A stretch of 64,000 nucleotides of DNA from Miniphocaeibacter massiliensis. Lineage in GTDB: Bacteria; Bacillota; Clostridia; Tissierellales; Peptoniphilaceae. Below are positions 9,609-18,958 of this stretch, one piece after another; position 1 is the first letter of the stretch, and every line of letters starts with the position of its first letter. The stretch lies in contig NZ_OCTQ01000001.1 in assembly GCF_900232905.1 (NCBI RefSeq), forward strand, positions 186,001 to 250,000, written 5' to 3'. The translations under genes and the position numbers were made by a program. The notes beneath the pieces were generated by a model, which was not told the origin of the DNA, ran no database searches, and saw only the letters and a program-made list of their open reading frames with translations.

Positions 9609-10491
9609 TATTTGTGGAGTAGAGTTAAAAAATCCAGTAATTGGTGCTTCAGGAACATTTGGTTTTGGTAGAGAATTTGAACCATATGTAGATTTAAATA
9701 AATTAGGTGGAATATCTACAAAAGGACTAACTTATTTTAAAAAAGATGGAAATCCTGGAAGAAGAATTCATGAAACTCCTTCGGGAATAATGAATAGTAT
9801 AGGACTTCAAAATCCTTCAATTTCAGAGTTTATAAAAAATGACTTAGACTTTATGAAACAATTTAGTGCTGAAATAATAGCTAATGTTGGAGGAGCACAA
9901 TTAGAAGACTATCTAAAAAGTATTGAACTAATAAATGAGACAGATGTTAAGATAATAGAACTTAACATATCTTGTCCAAATGTTAAAGAAGGTGGAATGG
10001 CATTTGGCATAAAATGTGATACAGCTTTTAATGTAGTTCAAGAAGTAAGGAAAAAAACAGATAAAGTACTAATGGTTAAGTTATCTCCAAATGCAGAGAA
10101 TATAAAAGAAATGGCAAGGGCTTGTGTTGAAGCAGGAGCAGATAGTTTATCTTTAGTTAATACATTTAATGCCTTAGCAATAGATATATATAAAAGAAAA
10201 CCTATTTTTAGAAATGTCACAGCAGGACTTTCTGGACCAGCAATAAAACCAATAGCACTTAGAATGGTTAAAGATGTACACGATGTTGTAGATGTACCAA
10301 TAGTTGGAATGGGTGGAATTATGAACTGGGAAGACGCTATTGAGTTTATAATGGTAGGTTCTACGGCTATACAAGTTGGAACTGCTAATTTTATAAAACC
10401 AGATATTATGGTAGATATTATAGATGGAATAGAAAAATTTATGATAAAAGAAAATATTAAAAGTTTAGAAGAAATTACAGGAATAATATAA
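9595..10491 (+). CDS. pyrD: Dihydroorotate dehydrogenase B, catalytic subunit
   Basis: A class 1B dihydroorotate dehydrogenase that oxidises dihydroorotate to orotate with FMN and works with PyrK. The 298-residue protein has [11 protein letters not shown] at the N-terminus, the active-site cysteine in [11 protein letters not shown], and [11 protein letters not shown] near the FMN phosphate. The ATG at 9595 is inside the last codons of pyrK. The class 1B form with pyrK fits a strict or facultative anaerobe that uses NAD+ rather than quinone as acceptor. Confidence 0.97.
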   Translation: MLKVNICGVELKNPVIGASGTFGFGREFEPYVDLNKLGGISTKGLTYFKKDGNPGRRIHETPSGIMNSIGLQNPSISEFIKNDLDFMKQFSAEIIANVGGAQLEDYLKSIELINETDVKIIELNISCPNVKEGGMAFGIKCDTAFNVVQEVRKKTDKVLMVKLSPNAENIKEMARACVEAGADSLSLVNTFNALAIDIYKRKPIFRNVTAGLSGPAIKPIALRMVKDVHDVVDVPIVGMGGIMNWEDAIEFIMVGSTAIQVGTANFIKPDIMVDIIDGIEKFMIKENIKSLEEITGII

Positions 10492-10501
10492 GGGGGAAAT
10501 T

Positions 10502-11071
10502 ATGGAAAATAGAGTAATTGAATTATTAAAAGAAAGTGATGCTTTGTTAACAGGACATTTTTTATTATCTTCAGGAAAACATAGTGACAAGTATGTACAA
10601 TGTGCTAAACTATTGCAATATCCAGAAAAGGCAGAGGAAGTATGTAAAGTTATTAAAGAAAAACTTGTTGATGAAAAAGTTGATTTAGTTGTAGGACCAG
10701 CAATGGGTGGAATAATAATAGCTTATGAACTAGGAAGAGCTTTAGGGGTACCGGCAATATTTACAGAAAGAGAAAATGATGAAATGACTCTAAGAAGAGG
10801 GTTTGAAATAAAGCCTGGACAAAATGTATTAATAGTTGAAGATGTTGTTACAACAGGAAAAAGCTCTGTAGAAACTATGAAGGTAATTGAAGAACATGGT
10901 GGAAATGTAGTAGGAGTTGCTTGTCTTGTAGATAGAACTAGTGGAAGAGATGTTGGATACAAACTATTCCCGGCAGTAGCTTTACAAATAAACACTTATG
11001 ATAATGATGATTGTCCACTTTGTAATGATAATATCGAACTAGTTAAACCAGGTAGTAGAAAAAAATTCTAA
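10502..11071 (+). CDS. pyrE: Orotate phosphoribosyltransferase
   Basis: PyrE transfers phosphoribose from PRPP to orotate, giving OMP. The 189-residue protein has the PRPP-binding loop [13 protein letters not shown] and an N-terminal [13 protein letters not shown] orotate/PRPP region. It is the last gene of the operon, with AGGGGGAA just upstream of its ATG, and a strong terminator follows the stop codon. The C-terminal pair of cysteines (CPLC) is common in Gram-positive PyrE. Confidence 0.96.
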   Translation: MENRVIELLKESDALLTGHFLLSSGKHSDKYVQCAKLLQYPEKAEEVCKVIKEKLVDEKVDLVVGPAMGGIIIAYELGRALGVPAIFTERENDEMTLRRGFEIKPGQNVLIVEDVVTTGKSSVETMKVIEEHGGNVVGVACLVDRTSGRDVGYKLFPAVALQINTYDNDDCPLCNDNIELVKPGSRKKF

Positions 11072-11075
11072 TAAT

Positions 11076-11107
11076 AAAAAACTCCTTTATTAATAAAGGA
11101 GTTTTTT
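11076..11107 (+). terminator. Terminator of the pyr operon
   Basis: The stem AAAAACTCCTTT / AAAGGAGTTTTT (12 bp or more) has a short AT loop and ends in a T run. Confidence 0.92.
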
Positions 11108-11122
11108 ATTTTTTTTTCTATA

Positions 11123-11131
11123 TGTTATAAT
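11123..11131 (+). promoter_or_regulatory. Extended -10 promoter of the ylmE-sepF cluster
   Basis: TGTTATAAT lies 15 bases before the start codon at 11147, so the leader is very short. No -35 match is seen in the T-rich terminator tail. Confidence 0.6.
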
Positions 11132-11146
11132 ATTTTAGAGGATTCT

Positions 11147-12310
11147 ATGAGAAAAGCAAAATTAAAAAGAAAAAAGCAAATAAAAATAAATATATTTTTT
11201 ATAATAATACTATTAATAGTATTTGTTTTTATTAGAAATATATATATGAGCTTTATAAAAAATAGTACAATATCATTAAATAATCCTATAAAATATGAAA
11301 AAGCTATTGATACAACAGCTCTTGTAGTTAGAGATGAGCATGTTTATGCTAAAAGTGGAAATAGAAACATGGAAGGATTAAATGAATTAAAGATAAAAGT
11401 TAATTCTAATATTGGAGATTTAAGTAATTCAAAAAAAACGGAAATGACTTTAAAAGAAATTAATAATGCAATAAGCATTGTTAATGGTGAAACAGAAGTT
11501 AATACAGATACTAGTGACATTCATAAGGTTATAGAGTTAATTAGAAATAAAGATTATAATACTGTAGGTGAAATACCTGCTTTGACTAGTAATATCAATT
11601 CTATTGAGTATAAAGAATATTTACTAGACAGATATAAGATTTTGAAAAAGGTATTAGAATCTAATGGATTGAATGTAAAATCTATGAACTCAGGAATAAT
11701 ATCAAATAAAGTTGATGGATATGAAGACATTTACAATATATATAATATTAAGTTAGAAAATTTTAATTTAGATTTCAGAAATATAAAAATTGATAATGAC
11801 CTAGAGTATAGTGGTTTAAAAATTATTAACAATAAAGAATATGTAATGATATTTACTGTAGATAGTGATAAAATAGAAAAAATGTATGAAGCCAATGATA
11901 ATATTGAAATTAAAGTTGGTGATAAATCACTGATAGGTACAGTAAAGGAAATAAGCTTAAAAAACAATACTTTTACAATAGCTGCTAAATTCAATACTGG
12001 ATTTGAATTTACAAAAGATTCGAGGTTCTATGAAATTGAACTTATAAATTATAGGCTAAGTAGCTATGAGATTCCAATTAAGTGCCTAACTTCACAAAAC
12101 GATATTGAAGGAGTATATATAAAGAATCCTAGTGGAATTGTTGATTTTAAACCAGTAAAAGTAATTAATAAAAATAAAGAGAATGCTATTATAGATAGTG
12201 GAGAAAATGGAATTATAGAATTAAATGGCAAAGACCATAGTACTATAAAAAATTTTGATGAGATTATAAAAAATCCTAAAAATGTAAAATTAGGTGAACT
12301 GATAGAATAG
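11147..12310 (+). CDS. HlyD-like membrane-anchored protein of the sepF cluster
   Basis: A 387-residue protein with a basic cytoplasmic start, one membrane segment at about residues 16-33, and an extracytoplasmic body rich in beta strands and coiled coil. The overall plan resembles the HlyD/periplasmic adaptor-like proteins often found just upstream of ylmE-sepF in Clostridia. I see no catalytic motif and no partner transporter gene next to it. It is 8 bases from ylmE, so a role linked to cell division or envelope is inferred from context only. Confidence 0.65.
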   Translation: MRKAKLKRKKQIKINIFFIIILLIVFVFIRNIYMSFIKNSTISLNNPIKYEKAIDTTALVVRDEHVYAKSGNRNMEGLNELKIKVNSNIGDLSNSKKTEMTLKEINNAISIVNGETEVNTDTSDIHKVIELIRNKDYNTVGEIPALTSNINSIEYKEYLLDRYKILKKVLESNGLNVKSMNSGIISNKVDGYEDIYNIYNIKLENFNLDFRNIKIDNDLEYSGLKIINNKEYVMIFTVDSDKIEKMYEANDNIEIKVGDKSLIGTVKEISLKNNTFTIAAKFNTGFEFTKDSRFYEIELINYRLSSYEIPIKCLTSQNDIEGVYIKNPSGIVDFKPVKVINKNKENAIIDSGENGIIELNGKDHSTIKNFDEIIKNPKNVKLGELIE

Positions 12311-12318
12311 GTGATTGT

Positions 12319-13011
12319 ATGAGCATAAAAGATAATTTGGAAGAAATAAATAGAAGTATAGAAAAATTAAAAAAAGACTTATCAATAGATAGAGATATTA
12401 CTTTAATAGCAGTATCAAAAACGGTAGATTCAAAAAGAGTTTTAGAAGCATATGAATGTGGACAAATTGATTTTGGAGAAAATAAAGTTCAAGAAATCAC
12501 TAAAAAATATGAAGAGATAAATAATGAAGAAATTTCTTTACATATGATTGGTCATTTACAAACAAATAAGGTAAAATATTTAATTAATAAAGTAAAATTA
12601 ATCCAATCTCTAGATAGAAAATCTTTATTAAAAGAATTAGAAAAAAGAGGAAGGGCGAATAACAGCACATTTAATTGTTTAATAGAGTTGAATCTAGCAA
12701 AAGAAGAAACAAAAACAGGTTTACATGAAGAGAGTTTAGAAGATTTATTAAATGAGGTAGAAAAGTGTGAATTTGTAAAAGTTAAAGGATTGATGACAGT
12801 TGCACCATTTTTAGAGGATTTAGAAGAAGTTAGAGTGTATTTTAAACAAATGAAACAAATTTATGATAAACTAAGTAAAAGAGAATTTAAAAATATTAGC
12901 ATGGAGATTCTATCTATGGGAATGAGCCATGATTATAAAATAGCGATAGAAGAAGGTTCTAACATGGTTAGAATAGGAACAAGTATATTTGGAAAACGAA
13001 ACTATAATTAA
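12319..13011 (+). CDS. ylmE: YggS/YlmE-family PLP homeostasis protein
   Basis: A 230-residue PLP-binding barrel protein. The cofactor lysine is in LIAVSKT near residue 33, with FGENKVQE, HMIGHLQTNK and LSMGMSHDYKIAIEEGSNMVRIGT closing the site in order. Family members control the free pyridoxal phosphate pool and have no proven enzyme activity. It sits directly upstream of sepF, as in many Gram-positive bacteria. Confidence 0.94.
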   Translation: MSIKDNLEEINRSIEKLKKDLSIDRDITLIAVSKTVDSKRVLEAYECGQIDFGENKVQEITKKYEEINNEEISLHMIGHLQTNKVKYLINKVKLIQSLDRKSLLKELEKRGRANNSTFNCLIELNLAKEETKTGLHEESLEDLLNEVEKCEFVKVKGLMTVAPFLEDLEEVRVYFKQMKQIYDKLSKREFKNISMEILSMGMSHDYKIAIEEGSNMVRIGTSIFGKRNYN

Positions 13012-13023
13012 TTGGAGGCTGTA

Positions 13024-13527
13024 ATGGCAGATTTTTTTAATAAATTTAAAAACTTAATAGGTTTTGGAGATGATTTTGACGAAGATTATGATGATGACTA
13101 TTATAATGAAGATTACTATGATGATAGACATTATGATGCTGAGCCAAAAGAAACATCAGAAGTAAAGACAGAATCTAAAAAAGAAGAGTCATATGACAGA
13201 TTTAAAAAGAATAATATTGTTAATATTAAAGAAAGTAGTGCAACAACAGATAAAGTTAAAATTGTTGTTCATGAACCAATAATGTTTGATGATGCTCCAT
13301 TAGTGTTAAATGATATTTTAAGCAAAAATGTTGTAGTATTAAATCTTGAAATGTTAGAAATGGATAATAAAAGACAAATATTTGACTTTGTAAGTGGTGG
13401 AATATATGCTATAAACGGTAAAATACAAAAAGTTACAAAAGATATTTTTATAATTGCACCTAAAGGTGTAGAAATTGATGGTAAAATAAAAGATCAAATA
13501 CAAAGTAAGGGATTTTATCAATTATAA
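13024..13527 (+). CDS. sepF: Cell division protein SepF
   Basis: SepF binds FtsZ and the membrane and organises the division ring. The 167-residue protein has an N-terminal amphipathic helix with FFNKFKNLIGF (membrane anchor), a very acidic Asp/Tyr linker, and the C-terminal SepF fold with LNLEMLEMDNKRQIFDFVSGG. I start it at the ATG at 13024, 6 bases after TTGGAGG; an in-frame TTG at 13012 overlaps that site. ylmG, which often comes next, is absent. Confidence 0.95.
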   Translation: MADFFNKFKNLIGFGDDFDEDYDDDYYNEDYYDDRHYDAEPKETSEVKTESKKEESYDRFKKNNIVNIKESSATTDKVKIVVHEPIMFDDAPLVLNDILSKNVVVLNLEMLEMDNKRQIFDFVSGGIYAINGKIQKVTKDIFIIAPKGVEIDGKIKDQIQSKGFYQL

Positions 13528-13551
13528 TCTAATTGTATTAAGAGCAAATAG

Positions 13552-14334
13552 ATGAATGAAGAATATTTTAAAATTTTAAATCATATAAATGATGTAGATA
13601 CCAAACAGACTATCAAGAAGTTTATTGATAGTCTATTTATAGTTAAAGAAAAAAATATATCTTATTGTTCAGATTTTTTGACACCTAATGAAATTAATTA
13701 TTGTATAAAAAGTATTCAAACATTTTCCAATATAAATTATGAAATAATTCCTAATTTTGAAAAGTGCGAGAGAAATTGTATATTGTTAGGAAATAATATT
13801 GAATATTTAGATAAAAAAGAATACATTAGTTTTATAGCTTGTGGAAAAACGACAGAAGACGTTACTCATAGAGATGTTTTGGGTTCAATTTTAGCACTTG
13901 GAGTGGTGCGAAGTAAAATAGGAGATATATTAATTGATGACAAAAGTATTTACATAGTTGTTAGAAAAAGTATAAGTAATTATATTTTAGCTAATTTGAA
14001 TAATATAGGTAGAAATAATGTGGAATTTAAAATAGTTGAGAATATTCCTTACGAAAATATTCAAGATAATTATTCGGAATATTCAGCTACTGTATCATCA
14101 TTAAGATTAGATGTTTTGTTATCTGAAATACTTAATTTGTCACGAAATAAGGTTTCTTCAGTTATAAAATCAGGAAGAGTCAAAGTAAACCATGAAGAAT
14201 TAAAAAAAATACATGGAGAATTGTTACCAGGAGATATAATATCAGTTAGAGGATTTGGAAGATTTAAATTTTTAGATATACAAGGCAAAACAAAAAAAGA
14301 TAAATTTAGAATAAAATATATTAAATACGAGTAG
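13552..14334 (+). CDS. ylmH: YlmH-like S4-domain RNA-binding protein
   Basis: A 260-residue protein of the YlmH group. The C-terminal S4 domain is visible as LRLDVLLSEILNLSRNKVSSVI followed by GRVKVN and PGDIISVRGFGRF. The N-terminal part belongs to the YlmH-specific fold. YlmH is linked to rescue of stalled large ribosomal subunits and lies in the division cluster. The ribosome site is weak (AGAGC). Confidence 0.9.
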   Translation: MNEEYFKILNHINDVDTKQTIKKFIDSLFIVKEKNISYCSDFLTPNEINYCIKSIQTFSNINYEIIPNFEKCERNCILLGNNIEYLDKKEYISFIACGKTTEDVTHRDVLGSILALGVVRSKIGDILIDDKSIYIVVRKSISNYILANLNNIGRNNVEFKIVENIPYENIQDNYSEYSATVSSLRLDVLLSEILNLSRNKVSSVIKSGRVKVNHEELKKIHGELLPGDIISVRGFGRFKFLDIQGKTKKDKFRIKYIKYE

Positions 14335-14341
14335 GAGAAAT

Positions 14342-14800
14342 ATGATAGCTATATTAATAATTGTTCTTACAATTGCAATAGATCAATTTACAAAGTTTAA
14401 AGCAATATCACTTAGAGAAGGTGATGTGAGTCTTATAGGAGAAAAATTGAAGCTTGTTTATGTTGAAAATAGAGGAGCAGCATTTGGTTTTTTTCAAAAT
14501 AAAAAAATATTTTTAACTATAATAACAATAGCTATTTTACTTATGTTAGTGTATGTTTTAATAAAAAGTTATAATAAATTTAATTTGATTACTATTATTA
14601 GCTTATCTCTAATAATAGGAGGAGCTATAGGAAACTTTATAGATAGAATATTTAGAGGATATGTAGTAGATTTTATATCATATACTTTTTTTAATGGATA
14701 TGAATTTCCAGTATTCAATTTTGCAGATATTTTTGTAGTATCTGGTTGCATATTAATGATTTTTTCAGTCTTTTTGACAAAAGATTTGGAGGAAATATAA
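14342..14800 (+). CDS. lspA: Lipoprotein signal peptidase (signal peptidase II)
   Basis: LspA cleaves the signal peptide of diacylglyceryl-modified prolipoproteins in the membrane. The 152-residue protein has four hydrophobic segments and the family blocks [26 protein letters not shown] and [11 protein letters not shown], which carry the two catalytic aspartates. A TAGGAGAAAT site precedes the ATG. The stop overlaps the ung ATG by one base. Confidence 0.96.
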   Translation: MIAILIIVLTIAIDQFTKFKAISLREGDVSLIGEKLKLVYVENRGAAFGFFQNKKIFLTIITIAILLMLVYVLIKSYNKFNLITIISLSLIIGGAIGNFIDRIFRGYVVDFISYTFFNGYEFPVFNFADIFVVSGCILMIFSVFLTKDLEEI

Positions 14801-15474
14801 TGGTGAAATTAGAAAATAATTGGGATAATTTATTAAAAGATGAATTTCAAAAAGATTATTATTTAAAATTACGCGAAACTTTAAAAGATGAGTATAAAAA
14901 TTATACAATTTATCCTAAGATGGACAATATTTATGATGCTTTGAAAAAAGTGGACTATGAAGATGTAGAAGTTGTAATATTAGGACAAGATCCATATCAT
15001 GGTCCAAATCAGGCACATGGACATAGTTTTTCAGTTCTGCCAGGAGTTAGAAAGCCTCCATCAGTACAAAATATATTTCAAGAATTAAAAAATGATATAG
15101 GATGTTATATACCAAATAATGGATATCTAATGAAATGGGTGGAACAAGGAGTATTATTACTGAATACATCTCTAACTGTAAGGGCAGGAAACGCCAATTC
15201 ACATAAAGACTTAGGATGGCAAATTTTAACTGATAAAATAATAGAAATATTGGGAAATAGGGAAAAACCAATGGTATTTATACTTTGGGGTAGAAATGCA
15301 ATAAATAAGGAAAGATTAATAAACAATAAAAATCATCTTATTTTAAAGTCTGTACATCCATCTCCTCTTTCAGCTTATAGGGGATTTTTTGGAAGCAAGC
15401 CATTTTCTAAATGTAATGAATTTTTAAAGAAAAATGATATGAAACCTATAGATTGGCAAATAGAAAATATATGA
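14800..15474 (+). CDS. ung: Uracil-DNA glycosylase
   Basis: Ung removes uracil from DNA. The 224-residue family 1 enzyme has the water-activating loop [36 protein letters not shown] and the C-terminal [13 protein letters not shown] leucine loop. The true start is the ATG at 14800, behind TTGGAGGAA; an in-frame TTG farther upstream lies in lspA. It is inserted between lspA and the rluD-type gene by overlaps of 1 and 4 bases, so it is translated with the envelope cluster. Confidence 0.97.
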   Translation: MVKLENNWDNLLKDEFQKDYYLKLRETLKDEYKNYTIYPKMDNIYDALKKVDYEDVEVVILGQDPYHGPNQAHGHSFSVLPGVRKPPSVQNIFQELKNDIGCYIPNNGYLMKWVEQGVLLLNTSLTVRAGNANSHKDLGWQILTDKIIEILGNREKPMVFILWGRNAINKERLINNKNHLILKSVHPSPLSAYRGFFGSKPFSKCNEFLKKNDMKPIDWQIENI

Positions 15475-16409
15475 TTAAAGTTAATATAATTGTAGATAAT
15501 ATAGAACCTATAAGAATAGATAAATTTTTAGTAAATGAACTGAAAGACTATTCAAGAAGTTTTTTAAAAAACTTATTTGATGAAAAAAAAATAATATTAA
15601 ATGGCAAGATTGCTAAACCTAGTATAAAAGTTTCTAATGGAGATAAAATATATATTGAAATTCCAAAAGAAAAACAAGTTATTATAGAGCCTGAAAATAT
15701 TGATTTAGATATTGTTTATGAAGATGAATACATTGCAATTATAAATAAACCAGAAAATATGACTGTTCATCCAACTGAAACTAATACAAAAGATACACTT
15801 GTAAATGCAATAATGTATAGATTTCCTAAATTATCAGATATATATTTACCTTTTAGACCAGGAATAGTACATAGGTTAGATAAAGACACAACAGGACTTA
15901 TAATAGTTGCAAAAGATAATATCGCACATCAAAAATTAGAAAAAATGTTTAAAGAGCATCAAATAAAGAAAACATATTTAGCCATTGTAAATGGAAAAAT
16001 AATAGATGAAGAAGTAATAGATTTGCCAATTGGAAGAGATGAAAAAGATAGAAAAAAAATGTCAGTAAGAATAAATAATGGTAAAAATGCTATTACAAGG
16101 ATTTATCCAGTTAGTTATAATGATAGATATACTTTACTTAAAATTAATATTGATACTGGAAGAACACATCAAATAAGAGTACATCTAAAATATAGACACA
16201 ATAATATTGTAGGAGATAAAACTTATGGCATTAGAAATGAAAAAGTTAAATTTGAGAGTCAACTTTTACATGCATTTCAATTAGAGTTTTTACATCCTAT
16301 AACTAAGGAAAATATTAATGTATCTGTAAAACCGAATTTAGTTTTTAAAAATGCAATAAAAAAGTTACAAATTCCGTTAAATGATTTCATTGATGAAAAT
16401 ATTTTATAA
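15471..16409 (+). CDS. rluD: RluA/RluD-family 23S rRNA pseudouridine synthase
   Basis: A 312-residue enzyme with an N-terminal S4 domain ([20 protein letters not shown]) and a catalytic domain with [16 protein letters not shown] holding the catalytic Asp, plus [12 protein letters not shown]. The ATG at 15471 overlaps the ung stop as ATGA. Position after lspA matches ylyB/rluD-type genes of Gram-positive bacteria. The exact uridine target is uncertain, so the symbol is a family assignment. Confidence 0.93.
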   Translation: MIKVNIIVDNIEPIRIDKFLVNELKDYSRSFLKNLFDEKKIILNGKIAKPSIKVSNGDKIYIEIPKEKQVIIEPENIDLDIVYEDEYIAIINKPENMTVHPTETNTKDTLVNAIMYRFPKLSDIYLPFRPGIVHRLDKDTTGLIIVAKDNIAHQKLEKMFKEHQIKKTYLAIVNGKIIDEEVIDLPIGRDEKDRKKMSVRINNGKNAITRIYPVSYNDRYTLLKINIDTGRTHQIRVHLKYRHNNIVGDKTYGIRNEKVKFESQLLHAFQLEFLHPITKENINVSVKPNLVFKNAIKKLQIPLNDFIDENIL

Positions 16410-16436
16410 AAAGAAGCATATAAGCTTCTTTTTTTA
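16409..16436 (+). terminator. Terminator after the rluD-type gene
   Basis: The stem AAAAGAAGC / GCTTCTTTT with loop ATATAA is followed by T residues. Confidence 0.88.
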
Positions 16437-16456
16437 TACATATGTAAGGAGATAAA

Positions 16457-17866
16457 ATGTTTGATATATTGATAATAGGAGCAGGAGTGGTAGGAGCTAG
16501 TATTGCTAGAGAACTTAGTAAATATGAATTAAAAGTAGGAATAATAGAAAGAGAACCAGATGTTTGCATGGGAGCAAGTAAGGCTAATTCAGCAATAGTA
16601 CATGGTGGATATGCAGAGAGTAGTAATACTTTTAAGGGCAAAATTTGTTATAAAGGAAGAGTTAAGTTTGAACAATTAAATGAAGAATTAAATTTTGGAT
16701 ATAAGAAATTAGGTTCGCTATTATTAGGGGAAAACGAAGATTTAGATAAATTAAAATCTTTAGAAATTAATGGAATTAAGAACGGACTAAATGATTTAAA
16801 AATAATTACAAGTAAAGAAATTAGAAAATTAGAACCTAATATAAAAGAAAGCTTTGAATATGCTCTATATTGTGAGGGAGCAGGAGTTTGTTCTCCTTTT
16901 GAATATACAATAGCTCTTATTGAAAATGCATTAGATAATGGAGTATTTTTATTCTTGAATGAAAATGTTATAGATATAGAAAATAAAGAATATTTCACAA
17001 TTAAAACTGAAAAAGATACATATAGAAGTAAAATTATAATTAATTGTTCAGGAACAAGTTCAGAAAAAATATCAAAAATGATAGGAGCTAATGATTTTAG
17101 TATTTCTTATAGGTCTGGTGAATATTTAGTATTTGATAAAACAGAAGGAGATAAAATAAATTCAGTTTTATTTCAAATGCCTACAAAATTGGGAAAAGGT
17201 GTATTAGTTTCTAAAACTGTATATGGAAATTTAATAATAGGCCCTGATGCATTAGATGAAAAATCAGAAAAGTTTGAAACTAATGAGGATAGACTGGTAG
17301 AAATATTTGAAAAATCAAAATTAATTTCAAATAGAATAGATCCAAATAAAATAATAAGAACTTTTGCAGGAGTTAGGGTAATCTCTGATAATGATGATTT
17401 TATTATAAAAGAAAGTTCTGTTAAAAACTTTATAAATGTTTCTGGAATACAGTCACCAGGATTAACTTCATCTCCAGCTATTGCAGAATATGTTTTAAAT
17501 ATACTTAAGAATAAAGGAATTAAATTAAATAAAAAAGAAGATTTTAACCCATACAGGGAAGGCTTTGGAAATTATAAGAAAAAACATTATGATAAAGAGG
17601 AACTAATCTGTATTTGTGAAGAAAAAAACGATATAGATATTATGAGTTGTTTTAATAAAAAAATACCTACTAATACAATAGATGGCATAAAAAGAAGAGT
17701 AAGAGCGGGAATGGGACAATGTCAAGGAAGACGTTGTAAGATTAAAATAAAAAAATTATTAGACAAGAATAATATTAATATAGACTATAGAACAGATATA
17801 GAGGTAAAAGGAATAAAACGAGTTGATAGATTTAAATTAATAAAGAAATTAATTAGCAATTCTTAG
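16457..17866 (+). CDS. FAD-dependent oxidoreductase with C-terminal BFD-like [2Fe-2S] domain (GlpA-like)
   Basis: A 469-residue flavoprotein. The N-terminus is an FAD Rossmann motif, ILIIGAGVVGASIARELS, followed by SKANSAIVHGGY as in glycerol-3-phosphate and 2-hydroxyglutarate dehydrogenases, and GIQSPGLTSSPAIAEYV near the FAD site. The C-terminal 80 residues have the four cysteines of a BFD-like cluster, CICEE and CQGRRC with flanking residues. Anaerobic GlpA proteins share this plan, but no glpK, glpB or glpC lies beside it, so the substrate is open. It lies 8 bases upstream of dprA. Confidence 0.85.
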   Translation: MFDILIIGAGVVGASIARELSKYELKVGIIEREPDVCMGASKANSAIVHGGYAESSNTFKGKICYKGRVKFEQLNEELNFGYKKLGSLLLGENEDLDKLKSLEINGIKNGLNDLKIITSKEIRKLEPNIKESFEYALYCEGAGVCSPFEYTIALIENALDNGVFLFLNENVIDIENKEYFTIKTEKDTYRSKIIINCSGTSSEKISKMIGANDFSISYRSGEYLVFDKTEGDKINSVLFQMPTKLGKGVLVSKTVYGNLIIGPDALDEKSEKFETNEDRLVEIFEKSKLISNRIDPNKIIRTFAGVRVISDNDDFIIKESSVKNFINVSGIQSPGLTSSPAIAEYVLNILKNKGIKLNKKEDFNPYREGFGNYKKKHYDKEELICICEEKNDIDIMSCFNKKIPTNTIDGIKRRVRAGMGQCQGRRCKIKIKKLLDKNNINIDYRTDIEVKGIKRVDRFKLIKKLISNS

Positions 17867-17874
17867 GAGAATTT

Positions 17875-18936
17875 ATGAGCAAGAAATTGATACTTTTTTT
17901 AAATGCAGTAGGAATATCAAATAATAATATGAGAAAACTTTTAGAAAGTTTTGAAAATTTAAAAGAGTTAAAACAAAATAAAGATTTTATTCTAGATATA
18001 AAAAACATAGATAAGAGAACTTTAAATAAAATTATAAAAAACTTAAATTTTGATATTGATAAATATATAGAAAAAATCAAAAATTCAAGTGTGAAATTAA
18101 CTTTTTATGGTGATGAAAATTTTCCTATAAATTTATATGATATTGAAGACTATCCAATGATGTTATATTATAAAGGAAATTTAAAAAATGAAGATAGTAA
18201 GGGCATTTCAATAGTTGGTGCTAGGAAGTGTACAAACTATGGTGCATGGGCTTGTAGCAAAATATCTGAGGAACTATCTAAATGTAAGATTCCTATTATA
18301 TCCGGAATGGCTTCAGGAATAGATAAAATATCTCACGAAATTTCAATAAAAAATAACAATAGAACAATAGCAGTTTTGGGGAGTGGACTAGATGTAATAT
18401 ATCCACAAACAAATCATGATTTATATTATGATATAATTCAAAATGGAGCTGTAATATCGGAATTCCCATTAGGAACAAAACCATATCCATACAACTTTCC
18501 ATATAGAAATAGAATTATTTCTGGAATAGGTCAGGGAGTAGTAGTGATTGAAGCTATGGAAAAATCAGGAACTTTAATTACAGCTAATTATGGAGCAGAG
18601 CAAGGCAAGGAAGTATTTGCAGTACCTGGTAATATAAATAGCTTATACAGTAAAGGAACAAATTTGTTAATTAGAGATGGAGCAAAAATAGTAGCTTCAG
18701 TAGAAGATATTCTAGAAGAGATAGAATATGATACAGTAAAAGAAAATCTAGTAAGTAAGCAATTGGAAGGTATTAGCAAGCTAATATATGAAGAGATTTG
18801 TAAAAATAATTCATCAGCAGATGAATTGTCAAATATATTGAATATAAAAATAGACGAAATTAATGTAATCTTGACAATTTTAGAACTTAATGGTTATATT
18901 ATTGAGACAAATGGTGGAAAATTTTCACCAAACTAA
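17875..18936 (+). CDS. dprA: DNA-processing protein DprA
   Basis: DprA loads RecA on incoming single-stranded DNA during transformation. The 353-residue protein has an N-terminal helix-hairpin-like part and a Rossmann core with SIVGARKCTNYG, SGMASGIDKISHE, GSGLDVIYP, YRNRIISG and SGTLITANYGAEQGKEV. The C-terminal winged-helix region is also present. It is next to topA, as in many Gram-positive genomes. With the comEA-like gene at 53.6 kb it suggests that part of a DNA-uptake system is retained. Confidence 0.96.
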   Translation: MSKKLILFLNAVGISNNNMRKLLESFENLKELKQNKDFILDIKNIDKRTLNKIIKNLNFDIDKYIEKIKNSSVKLTFYGDENFPINLYDIEDYPMMLYYKGNLKNEDSKGISIVGARKCTNYGAWACSKISEELSKCKIPIISGMASGIDKISHEISIKNNNRTIAVLGSGLDVIYPQTNHDLYYDIIQNGAVISEFPLGTKPYPYNFPYRNRIISGIGQGVVVIEAMEKSGTLITANYGAEQGKEVFAVPGNINSLYSKGTNLLIRDGAKIVASVEDILEEIEYDTVKENLVSKQLEGISKLIYEEICKNNSSADELSNILNIKIDEINVILTILELNGYIIETNGGKFSPN

Positions 18937-18958
18937 TACTTATGAAAGGATCATAAAT